Assembly: GCA_045540695.1 (NCBI GenBank)
Contig: JAZQHR010000090.1
Coordinates: 1 to 21,909 of the forward strand
From: JAZQHR01 sp045540695
Lineage (GTDB): Bacteria; Bacillota; Clostridia; UMGS1810
Reading direction: 5' to 3'
DNA: 21,909 nucleotides
The notes beneath the pieces were generated by a model. The model did no database searches. It had not been told where the DNA came from and worked only from the letters and a program-made list of their open reading frames with translations. Numbering within the stretch: position 1 is the stretch's first letter; every line of letters starts with the position of its first letter. A program made the translations under genes and the position numbers. This document shows, piece after piece, positions 7,754 to 15,043 of this stretch.

Positions 7754-8749
7754 ATGAATATATTGGATATGCATTGCGACACTATATCGCTTATGCTTGA
7801 AAACAGACGTGCAGGAAAAAAGCATAGCCTACGTGAAAATACAGGTCACGTGGATTTGGTTAGAATGAAAAAATCAGGATACATACTTCAAAATTTTGCA
7901 CTTTTTGTGGATAATGGAAAATGTCAAAATCCTTGGGATGAGGTGCTGGAGCTTTATGATTGCTATATGGATGAAATGTTGAAAAATGGCGATTTAATCT
8001 CGCCGGTTCTATGCTTTGACGATATTGAAAAAAACATTTCGCAAGATAAAATGTCATCTCTTCTTACCGTGGAAGAAGGTGCGGTATGTATGGGAGAAAT
8101 CGAAAAACTAAACAAACTATATGATATGGGCGTGAGAATGATGACACTTACGTGGAATTATCCCAACGAGATAGGTTTTCCAAACACCGACTATTCGGGT
8201 AAAAGCACAGTCGATCCATACACTTCCGATACAATAAATGGTCTTACCGAAAAAGGCAGAGAAATGGTCGAGCAGATGGATAAGCTTGGTATGATTGTTG
8301 ATGTGTCGCATTTGTCGGATGCGGGATTTTACGATGTGCTCGAATGTAGTAAAAAGCCATTTGTAGCAAGTCATTCAAACGCACGAAGTATTTGCCGACA
8401 CGTGAGAAATCTTACTGATGATATGCTTAAAAAGCTTGGCGAAAGAGGAGGCGTTGCAGGACTGAATTTTTATCCTGTGTTTTTGACGGATGTACCAGAT
8501 TGCACGCCAAATCCCGGCACATTAGATGCGGTAGTTATGCATGCAAAGCATATTGTAAAGTGTGCAGGTATAGAAGCTCTTTCACTTGGAAGTGATTTTG
8601 ACGGGATGGACGGACACGCACATCTTACAGGTGCAGAGAGTATGCACTTGCTTTATGATGCCCTTGGAAAAGCTGGATTTACCCAAGACCAGATAGATAA
8701 GGTGTTTTATAAAAATGCACTTCGCGTATATAAGGATGTACTAAAATAA
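7754..8749 (+). CDS. Membrane dipeptidase, peptidase family M19
   Basis: A 331-residue zinc dipeptidase of the renal dipeptidase family (M19), which cleaves dipeptides, often including D-amino-acid forms. Metal-binding residues are all visible: H7 and D9 in MHCDT, E108 in VEEGA, H186 in DVSHLSD and H207 in ASHSNAR; GSDFDG (279-284) and RHVRN (215-219) complete the site. There is no signal peptide, so the enzyme is probably cytoplasmic despite the family name. The start follows GGGAG at about 7742-7746. The length is normal for bacterial members. It stands alone between the glycosylase and yebC; its likely role is peptide or peptidoglycan-fragment turnover (inference). Confidence 0.9.
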   Translation: MNILDMHCDTISLMLENRRAGKKHSLRENTGHVDLVRMKKSGYILQNFALFVDNGKCQNPWDEVLELYDCYMDEMLKNGDLISPVLCFDDIEKNISQDKMSSLLTVEEGAVCMGEIEKLNKLYDMGVRMMTLTWNYPNEIGFPNTDYSGKSTVDPYTSDTINGLTEKGREMVEQMDKLGMIVDVSHLSDAGFYDVLECSKKPFVASHSNARSICRHVRNLTDDMLKKLGERGGVAGLNFYPVFLTDVPDCTPNPGTLDAVVMHAKHIVKCAGIEALSLGSDFDGMDGHAHLTGAESMHLLYDALGKAGFTQDQIDKVFYKNALRVYKDVLK

Positions 8750-8753
8750 TTAA

Positions 8754-8788
8754 AAAGGCAGAAACGAAATATAATCGTTTCTGCCTTT
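8754..8788 (+). terminator. Bidirectional terminator, dipeptidase/yebC
   Basis: A perfect 14-bp stem, AAAGGCAGAAACGA (8754-8767) with its complement at 8775-8788 and a 7-nt loop, lies between the convergent dipeptidase and yebC genes. A-rich sequence on the left supplies a T-run for the minus strand; the plus strand has a short T-stretch slightly downstream, so it probably serves both. Confidence 0.8.
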
Positions 8789-8811
8789 GAAAATTTTTAA
8801 ATATTCTATTT

Positions 8812-9546
8812 TTATTCTTCTGCTTCTTCCCAGTTGTGGAAAATGTTCTGCACGTCGTCATTGTCTTCCAAATGTTCTATAAGCTTTTCCATCATAAGAA
8901 TATCATGTTCGTCTGTAAGCTTAATGTAGTTTTGAGGAACCATTTCAACTTCTGCAGAAGCAAATGCATAATTTTTGTCCTCCATTGCAGATAATACATT
9001 TGAGAAGTCAGCAGGAGCAGTAGTTATCTCGTAAAATTCATCAGATACTTCGAAATCTTCAGCACCGGCATCTAAAGCATCCATCATAATAGTTTCTTCG
9101 TCGATGTCATCAGCTTTAAGTACGATAATCTTACCCTTTTCATCAAACATCCAACCAACTGAACCTGATGTACCAAGGTTACCGCCGAATTTATCAAAAT
9201 AATGACGCATATCACCTGCAGTTCTGTTTCTGTTGTCTGTAAGAGTTTCTACTATAACAGCAACACCGCTTGGGCCGTAGCCTTCATAAGTGATGTTTTC
9301 AAAGTTATCAGCATTTCCGTCACCGCTTGCCTTCTTTATAACTCTCTGAATGTTGTCGTTAGGCATATTGTTTGAACGAGCCTTTGCTATAACGTCTTTA
9401 AGCTTTCTGTTTGTTTCGGGGTCCGGACCACCGCTTTTAACTGCAACAGATATTTCTCTGCCGAGTTTTGTAAATATTTTACCTCTCTGGGCATCTGTTT
9501 TTTCTTTTTTATGTTTAATATTTGACCATTTTGAATGTCCTGACAT
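8812..9546 (-). CDS. yebC: YebC/PmpR family regulatory protein
   Basis: A 244-residue cytoplasmic protein of the YebC/PmpR/TACO1 family. Members were first described as DNA-binding regulators; more recent work links the family to relief of ribosome stalling at proline-rich stretches, so the TACO1-like translation role should be kept in mind. The opening MSGHSKWSNIKHKKEKTDAQ and the FTKLGREI, NNMPNDNIQRVIKKASG and YEGYGPSGVAVIVE segments are diagnostic, and the length matches the family. The start at 9546 is fixed by AGGAGG six nt upstream; the frame is open nine codons further without support. It has its own consensus promoter and is divergent from glmS. Confidence 0.95.
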   Translation of the reverse strand: MSGHSKWSNIKHKKEKTDAQRGKIFTKLGREISVAVKSGGPDPETNRKLKDVIAKARSNNMPNDNIQRVIKKASGDGNADNFENITYEGYGPSGVAVIVETLTDNRNRTAGDMRHYFDKFGGNLGTSGSVGWMFDEKGKIIVLKADDIDEETIMMDALDAGAEDFEVSDEFYEITTAPADFSNVLSAMEDKNYAFASAEVEMVPQNYIKLTDEHDILMMEKLIEHLEDNDDVQNIFHNWEEAEE

Positions 9547-9607
9547 TTGTAAACCTCCTAGTAATGCATACATAAATAAACCTTATATGCCTTAAGCACT
9601 AAAATAT

Positions 9608-9637
9608 ATTATACATAATATATACATATTTTGTCAA
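9608..9637 (-). promoter_or_regulatory. yebC promoter
   Basis: On the minus strand TTGACA, an 18-bp spacer and TATAAT. Its -35, within TTTTGTCAAG on the plus strand (9629-9638), forms a perfect 10-bp inverted repeat with CTTGACAAAA (9660-9669), which contains the -35 of the glmS promoter. The symmetry is most simply due to the two facing -35 boxes. Confidence 0.7.
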
Positions 9638-9660
9638 GATTTGTTTTTGAATACAAGCAC

Positions 9661-9690
9661 TTGACAAAACTGTCTTAAATATGATAGAGT
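9661..9690 (+). promoter_or_regulatory. Probable glmS promoter
   Basis: TTGACA (9661-9666), then TAGAGT (9685-9690) at an 18-bp spacing; the -10 is weak. The resulting leader is about 75 nt, too short for a glmS ribozyme. It ends with a small hairpin, GCAAC-ttttg-GTTGC (9739-9753), two bases before the ribosome binding site CGGAGG (9756-9761). Confidence 0.5.
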
Positions 9691-9770
9691 ATACAACATC
9701 AAAAAGTATACAAAACATTAAAAAAATTTAATAAATACGCAACTTTTGGTTGCTGCGGAGGTAAACTTTA

Positions 9771-11591
9771 ATGTGCGGAATAGTAGGTTATATAGGTGAA
9801 AACGAGGCTAAGGACATTCTTATATCAGGTCTTGAAAAGCTTGAATACAGAGGATATGATTCAGCAGGTATTGCAATATACAAAAACGGCAGTATCAATA
9901 TTTCGAAAGTAAGGGGCAGAATGTCCGATTTGAAAAAACATATGGAAAATTCATCTTTGAACGGATATGTGGGATTAGGGCATACCAGATGGGCAACTCA
10001 TGGTGAGCCGTCGGTGGTAAATTCGCACCCTCATTTCAATAAGGAAAAAAGCATAGCGGTTGTTCATAATGGTATTATAGAAAATTATCAGGCTTTAAGG
10101 GAATATCTTACTCATAAGGGATATGAGTTTGTATCGCAAACCGATACAGAGGTTATACCGCATCTTATAGATTATTATTATAATGGTGATATTTTAGACG
10201 CTGTTATTAATGCATCAAAAAAGCTTGAAGGAAGTTTTGCGCTTGGAGTACTATGTGCATATGCTCCCGACAGAGTAATAGCAGTACGAAAGGATAGTCC
10301 TCTAATCATTGGAGTAGGAAATAACGAAAATTATATAGCATCAGATATTCCTGCCATTTTATCAAAAACCCGCAATGTTTATTTTATAAATGATTTAGAA
10401 TTTGCAGTTGTAAAAAAGAACAGCGTTGAAATATTTGATGCAGATAAAAACAAAATTGAACATAAGCTTAATACCATTACTTATGACGCTGATGCCGCAG
10501 AAAAGGGCGGCTATGAGCATTTTATGCTTAAAGAAATTCACGAACAGGCAAGAGCGGTCAGAGATACTGTTTCGGGCAGAATAAAAGGTGATATGAGTGT
10601 GAATTTTGATGAATTCACATATGAGCACCTTGAGGGTGTAAACCGCATCTCGATAGTGGCATGCGGTACTGCATATCACGCAGGGGTGGTTGGAAAATAT
10701 GCCATAGAAAAGCTTGCCCGAATACCTGTAGATATAGAGCTCGCATCGGAATTCAGGTATAAAAATCCAATTATAGATAATAAAACGCTGGTTATCGTTA
10801 TAAGTCAATCGGGTGAAACTGCTGACACACTTGCTGCACTTCGTCTTGCAAAAAAGAAAAGCGCTAAAGTGCTTGCAATTACAAATGTAGTAGGAAGTAC
10901 AGTTTCACGTGAGGCTGACTTTGTGTTTTACACCTACGCAGGACCTGAAATAGCGGTAGCATCTACTAAGGCATATACTACACAGCTTGTAGCTATGTAT
11001 ATATTTGCACTTTTTCTTGCCGAGATAACACATACTACGTCAAAGGAAAATCTTAATGAAATAAAAAAAGAGCTTCTTTGTATGTCGGACAAAATAGAAA
11101 AAACTTTTAAGCTTGATGAAAGCATCAAAAATATAGCTAAGAAGATTTGTAATGAAACAGATATTTTTTATTTGGGCAGAGGGCTTGACTATGCAGTCAG
11201 TATGGAAGGCTCTTTAAAAATGAAGGAGATATCATATATCCATTCCGAAAGCTATGCAGGAGGAGAGCTTAAGCACGGACCGATAGCACTTGTGAGTGAC
11301 GGCAGTGTAGTTGTGGCGGTAAGCACCAGCAAAGATTTGTCTGCTAAAATGGACAGCAATGTAAAAGAGGTAATCACGCGCGGAGCTTATGTAATAGGAG
11401 TAGTGCCTGAAGATTTTACGCACCTTGAGGATTCATTTGACGATGTTATATATATTCCAAGTACAAATGAGCTTTTGTACCCTTTGCTTTCAGTAATACC
11501 ACTTCAGTTTTTGGCGTATTATGTTGCGTTAGAAAAAAACTGTGATGTAGATAAACCGAGAAATCTTGCAAAATCTGTAACTGTTGAATGA
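9771..11591 (+). CDS. glmS: Glucosamine-6-phosphate synthase, isomerizing
   Basis: A complete 606-residue GlmS, which makes glucosamine 6-phosphate from fructose 6-phosphate and glutamine, the first committed step toward UDP-GlcNAc for peptidoglycan. The N-terminal glutaminase begins MCGIVGYIG, with the nucleophile Cys exposed after Met removal, and shows HTRWATHGEP, VHNGIIENY and QTDTEVIPHLID. Two SIS sugar-isomerase domains follow, with VACGTAYHAG, ISQSGETADT, ASTKAYTTQ and GRGLDYAVSMEGSLKMKEIS. The C-terminus DKPRNLAKSVTVE is the usual ending of the family. CGGAGG lies 9 nt before the ATG. No other cell-wall precursor genes are adjacent. Many Firmicutes control glmS by a self-cleaving ribozyme in the leader; here the leader is too short and lacks it, so control must differ. 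Confidence 0.97.
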   Translation: MCGIVGYIGENEAKDILISGLEKLEYRGYDSAGIAIYKNGSINISKVRGRMSDLKKHMENSSLNGYVGLGHTRWATHGEPSVVNSHPHFNKEKSIAVVHNGIIENYQALREYLTHKGYEFVSQTDTEVIPHLIDYYYNGDILDAVINASKKLEGSFALGVLCAYAPDRVIAVRKDSPLIIGVGNNENYIASDIPAILSKTRNVYFINDLEFAVVKKNSVEIFDADKNKIEHKLNTITYDADAAEKGGYEHFMLKEIHEQARAVRDTVSGRIKGDMSVNFDEFTYEHLEGVNRISIVACGTAYHAGVVGKYAIEKLARIPVDIELASEFRYKNPIIDNKTLVIVISQSGETADTLAALRLAKKKSAKVLAITNVVGSTVSREADFVFYTYAGPEIAVASTKAYTTQLVAMYIFALFLAEITHTTSKENLNEIKKELLCMSDKIEKTFKLDESIKNIAKKICNETDIFYLGRGLDYAVSMEGSLKMKEISYIHSESYAGGELKHGPIALVSDGSVVVAVSTSKDLSAKMDSNVKEVITRGAYVIGVVPEDFTHLEDSFDDVIYIPSTNELLYPLLSVIPLQFLAYYVALEKNCDVDKPRNLAKSVTVE

Positions 11592-11632
11592 TAATAAAGT
11601 CTAATTTATGTTATTTTTTGGAAATGGTTATT

Positions 11633-11697
11633 AAAAAAATTTAATATTGTGCAAAAAAAATTTAATATTGTGCAAAAAAAATTTAATATTGTGCAAA
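11633..11697 (+). repeat. Three 21-bp phased A-tract repeats, first paralogue promoter
   Basis: Three virtually identical copies of a unit consisting of a seven- or eight-A tract followed by TTTAATATTGTGC end at 11652, 11673 and 11694, so the period is exactly 21 bp, two helical turns. The last copy ends 26 bp before the first base of the -10 box at 11720. The position fits a UP-element-like or activator/repressor site array. A diverged version with the same 21-bp period lies in front of the second paralogue. Confidence 0.9.
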
Positions 11698-11716
11698 TAC
11701 AATTGTAATATAAGTG

Positions 11717-11725
11717 TGTTATAAT
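11717..11725 (+). promoter_or_regulatory. Extended -10 promoter of the first paralogue
   Basis: TGTTATAAT (11717-11725) is a perfect extended -10. At the expected -35 distance (11697-11702) the sequence is ATACAA, a poor match, so the promoter probably depends on the extended -10 and on the repeat array just upstream. The leader would be about 30 nt, with AGGAGGAG before the start codon. Confidence 0.75.
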
Positions 11726-11762
11726 ACATTTGAGGGAGAATAACTATTAGGAGGAGATTGCA

Positions 11763-14700
11763 ATGAAAAAAAGCAGAAGCTTGTCAGTATGTACCATAGT
11801 TATAGCATTGTCTATACTTGTGCTTTCTATGGGTGCTATTACTGTCAATGCATTCAGTGACATCTACGAGCCATACTATCCGCAGATTACAGCTACACTT
11901 CGTTCTACCGAAGAAATCTATCAGCGTATGAGCGGTCCAGAGGTTGAGCTTAAAGAAGGTGTTGCTGAAACAAGAATGGAAATGATTAAAATGTACCAGA
12001 GCGTAGGTATTGACGTTACCTATGATATGGAGCATTGGAGTGGAAGTGACTATATGGAACTTAGCTTCCCGCAGAGATATTCAAGAGAAACTCCTATCCC
12101 TCTTGGAACAAGCCCTGACTATTCAGGTGCGTTCTCAATAGATGCTCCATGGAATAATAAAATACCAAAAGACGCTCCAAGGGTAGAGCTCAGCAGAAAC
12201 TGTCTGTCTATCAGAGGACACATGGGTGTTGTTAAGGCAAACATTGACTCGGGAGGTTATGGTACAGGTATAGCACAGGTGGTAGGTTATCCTGGTGACC
12301 CTAAGTTCACTATAGTGGATAAGTATCATGATGCACCTATTTCAAAGGCGTATTATTTCCCTGTTCCCGAAAACGTGCTTGACCTTGTAAACGTACCTAC
12401 AAACAGTGACGAGCATACAGAATTTATAGACGGTGAACATCATACCTCTGTTCAGTCGTGGAAATCTCGTGTTCCAGGCGATACAAGAGGTTATGGTATA
12501 AATAACTATCTGTTACCGGGTTATGACGTTCGTTGTCACTCGCTTGGATATGAAACAAGACTTGACGGTATTGGTGCAGAAGGTGTATGCGGTGTTAATG
12601 CGGCAAAACCGCCTACAAGTGCATTTACTATTAAGTCAAGCGAAATCAGCTCTACTACCGAAATGATTAACCACGCACTTGGTGGTGCGATTGCAGAAAC
12701 CTGCGGTGCGAGAGTGTTCCCTGCTACTATGACAGATGCCCATCAAGCGATGTCAAGCCCAAATACAGGCAGTAACGGTGAGTGGAACAGAGGTGTTGTT
12801 CCTTACGGCGGTGTTATCCAGGTAGACCCAGAGCTTGACCTTGACGGATTATATGCAAAAGGTAAGCTTAGCTGGCATGGTTACAGAATACTAAAAGCTA
12901 TGCAGGAGTACGGCTTCTATAACATAGATACTTCTGGTCCGTCATTCTTCTTCTACACTACTACATATTCAAAAGACTGGATAAATCCAAAAGAAGAAAA
13001 GTTTGGTGTGCCACTATTTGGCGGCGAGCAGAAGTTTGACCACGTTATAAACGAGATAACAGCATTCTTTGATAACGACCCATTCTTCGGTCTTGAAGAA
13101 GCACCAAAGGTATACGTTACAGTACCGGTTGTTAAATACGCCGACCTTGACGTAAATGATGATGGCGTAATCGACCAGACAGACCACGATTTAGTTTTAG
13201 AACATTACGACGTGGCATACACTGACGAAACAAAACAGTATGATGTAAACGAAGATAAGGTTATAGATATGTCTGACGTTGAGATAATGCACAGATATCT
13301 TGAAAATCTTCCTATGCATACCTGGGATTATTACGATGTATCGTATAAGGATAACGACGTTGAACATGGAAGTATTCTCGTTACAGGACCAAACGATATA
13401 GTAGATGGTATCACAAGATACAGAGCAGATTTCTATGTAACCATCTCTGCACATCCTATCGCAGGTTATGAATTTGCAGGCTGGACAGGCGACCTTGAGG
13501 GCGAAACTGAACCGTTTGTAAAGGTTATAATGGACAGAGACTTCACTGTTGGTGCTAAATACAGAAAAACCAAAGATGTAAAATTCACTATGAAGACAGT
13601 TGGCGGTGGTCATGTTGAGGCTACCGAAGATTGTATGAGTTATGACGCACCTGAAAAGGTGTATGGAATAAACACTCTTCTAAAACTTCGAGCAGTACCT
13701 GATGAAGGTCAACAGTTCCTTGGCTGGTATGGTGATATGTCAGGTTACAGTACAGAGCTTGACCTGCTTCTTGACAAAGATACAGAGATTATCGCAGTGT
13801 TTGGTGAGCCTGCATTTAATGAGCCGTTTAATCCTGACGACTGGTATGCCGCTAAAGGTAGCGATAAATATACTGCTGATGGCACAAAACATACATTAAG
13901 ATTAAGTGACTTTAATGAAAGCTGGCATGTAATAGCTAAAAACAAATATGCCAAAGATACTCCGGCTTTAACAGGAAACTTCTCAATCCGTGCAGACCTT
14001 TCATCTTCTGCGGCACTTCCTGGTCATGGAATACTAAATATATTTAACTTTAAAGATGCCGACAACTATTACTACGCAAAGGTACGCGGAAACGGTATGG
14101 TTGAGCTTGGTAAGTTCTTGAAGGGTAAAAAGATTGTCATGGCAACAAGCGAAGAAGGTCAGGTTGTAGACGGTATAGTAATGGAATTCCCGCTTACAGT
14201 TGAAATTAAGCGAGATAAATCATTCCTTATAGTTACACTGTTTAAGTCAGGCAGAAGTCTTCAGGTTATAAAGACAAGAGATAAATCATTATCTGGCGGT
14301 ACTATCGCATTTGGCGGTGAGCACCATGGTGCGGCAGGCGTGGCAAACGTAGTTATATCTACCAAGCTTGTAGATACCTCGGGTGCAACCGAGCAAAACT
14401 GGATTAAGTCAAGTGCGGTTGATGCATGGTCTATGAGACTTCGAGATGCAGTTGTAGTATGTGCCGATAATTCTAAGTCGTACGCTAAAAACAACTATTA
14501 CGATTCGCTTAAAGATATAAAACCGTATTACGCAGAAGATGGAAAGACACTTTATGTTCCTGTTAAGTATGTTGTTGAAAACCTTGGCGGAACAGTAGAG
14601 TATGACGCAGTAAGCGACGTAATAGTGGTTAAACGAGGCAATAATTCAGTCGATTATAAAGCTTGGGTTGACGGCATACAGGAAAAAGACGGCGTGCTTT

Positions 14701-14891
14701 ATGCACCGGCTAAAAAGCTTGCAACAGATATAGGTAAATATTTGTGGAAATACCACGATGTAGTATTCTTTAGCGATACTCAGGGTCCATTGTATACTGC
14801 AGGTGATGAACATGAGTGCGGTATATTTGTTCAAAAAGCGTTCGGTGTGAAGTATGAACTTTATACAAACATTGAGAACGAAGAAGTATAA
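11763..14891 (+). CDS. Exported multidomain protein, dockerin-like, first paralogue
   Basis: A 1042-residue exported protein with a signal peptide (1-30, cleavage after VNA). Residues 31-450 form a domain I cannot assign. Its order of motifs, PWNNKIPKDAPR, FPVPENV, EMINHALGGAI, VVPYGGVIQ and ILKAMQEYGFYNIDTSG, recalls a group of secreted hypothetical proteins of actinobacteria, from memory only. Residues 460-513 are a dockerin-type EF-hand pair with intact calcium ligands (D463, N465, D467, D471, D474; D494, N496, D498, D502, D505). Two InlB/Flg_new-like repeats follow (GYEFAGWTGDLEG near 567; FLGWYGDMSG near 650), then a LamG-like beta-sandwich (about 684-866) and a copper-amine-oxidase-N-like domain (about 926-1004, LYVPVKYVVENLGGTVEYDA). 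Polysaccharide binding or modification is inference. AGGAGGAG supports the start. The next gene is a tandem paralogue. Confidence 0.85.
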   Translation: MKKSRSLSVCTIVIALSILVLSMGAITVNAFSDIYEPYYPQITATLRSTEEIYQRMSGPEVELKEGVAETRMEMIKMYQSVGIDVTYDMEHWSGSDYMELSFPQRYSRETPIPLGTSPDYSGAFSIDAPWNNKIPKDAPRVELSRNCLSIRGHMGVVKANIDSGGYGTGIAQVVGYPGDPKFTIVDKYHDAPISKAYYFPVPENVLDLVNVPTNSDEHTEFIDGEHHTSVQSWKSRVPGDTRGYGINNYLLPGYDVRCHSLGYETRLDGIGAEGVCGVNAAKPPTSAFTIKSSEISSTTEMINHALGGAIAETCGARVFPATMTDAHQAMSSPNTGSNGEWNRGVVPYGGVIQVDPELDLDGLYAKGKLSWHGYRILKAMQEYGFYNIDTSGPSFFFYTTTYSKDWINPKEEKFGVPLFGGEQKFDHVINEITAFFDNDPFFGLEEAPKVYVTVPVVKYADLDVNDDGVIDQTDHDLVLEHYDVAYTDETKQYDVNEDKVIDMSDVEIMHRYLENLPMHTWDYYDVSYKDNDVEHGSILVTGPNDIVDGITRYRADFYVTISAHPIAGYEFAGWTGDLEGETEPFVKVIMDRDFTVGAKYRKTKDVKFTMKTVGGGHVEATEDCMSYDAPEKVYGINTLLKLRAVPDEGQQFLGWYGDMSGYSTELDLLLDKDTEIIAVFGEPAFNEPFNPDDWYAAKGSDKYTADGTKHTLRLSDFNESWHVIAKNKYAKDTPALTGNFSIRADLSSSAALPGHGILNIFNFKDADNYYYAKVRGNGMVELGKFLKGKKIVMATSEEGQVVDGIVMEFPLTVEIKRDKSFLIVTLFKSGRSLQVIKTRDKSLSGGTIAFGGEHHGAAGVANVVISTKLVDTSGATEQNWIKSSAVDAWSMRLRDAVVVCADNSKSYAKNNYYDSLKDIKPYYAEDGKTLYVPVKYVVENLGGTVEYDAVSDVIVVKRGNNSVDYKAWVDGIQEKDGVLYAPAKKLATDIGKYLWKYHDVVFFSDTQGPLYTAGDEHECGIFVQKAFGVKYELYTNIENEEV

Positions 14892-14911
14892 AAGTATAAT
14901 GATTTTACTGG

Positions 14912-14941
14912 CGGAGCAGTCATTGACTGCTCCGTTTTTTT
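14912..14941 (+). terminator. Intrinsic terminator of the first paralogue
   Basis: CGGAGCAGTC (14912-14921) pairs perfectly with GACTGCTCCG (14925-14934) through a 3-nt loop and is followed by seven T. It separates the two paralogous genes into independent transcripts. The T-run abuts the first element of the second repeat array. Confidence 0.92.
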
Positions 14942-14990
14942 GTGCGAAAAAATATTTATTTTGTACAAAAAAACATTTATATTATACAAA
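14942..14990 (+). repeat. Diverged 21-bp phased A-tract repeats, second paralogue promoter
   Basis: GTGC, GTAC and ATAC, each preceded by T-rich sequence and followed by an A-tract or AAA, end at 14945, 14966 and 14987: again an exact 21-bp period. Copies two and three (14946-14966 and 14967-14987) align without gaps to the units before the first paralogue. Columns conserved in all are the A-tract at 2-7, TT at 10-11, AT at 13-14, TT at 16-17, T at 19 and C at 21. The last copy ends 25 bp before the -10 box at 15012, matching the first paralogue to within one base. Confidence 0.8.
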
Positions 14991-15008
14991 GACTGGCAAA
15001 ACCTTATG

Positions 15009-15017
15009 TGTTATAAT
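15009..15017 (+). promoter_or_regulatory. Extended -10 promoter of the second paralogue
   Basis: TGTTATAAT (15009-15017) repeats the extended -10 of the first paralogue exactly. The bases at -35 spacing (AAGACT, 14989-14994) are a poor match, as in the first gene. The leader is about 20 nt and includes GGGAGG. Confidence 0.75.
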
Positions 15018-15043
15018 TAAAATAAAAAAGGGAGGAAATGACA

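Noticed and set aside
9629..9669. Ten-bp inverted repeat between yebC and glmS as an operator
   Set aside because: The two arms are the facing -35 boxes and flanks of divergent promoters, which explains the symmetry.
11633..11697. Repeat array considered as a CRISPR
   Set aside because: Units are contiguous 21-bp repeats without spacers, sit at a promoter, and no cas gene is present.
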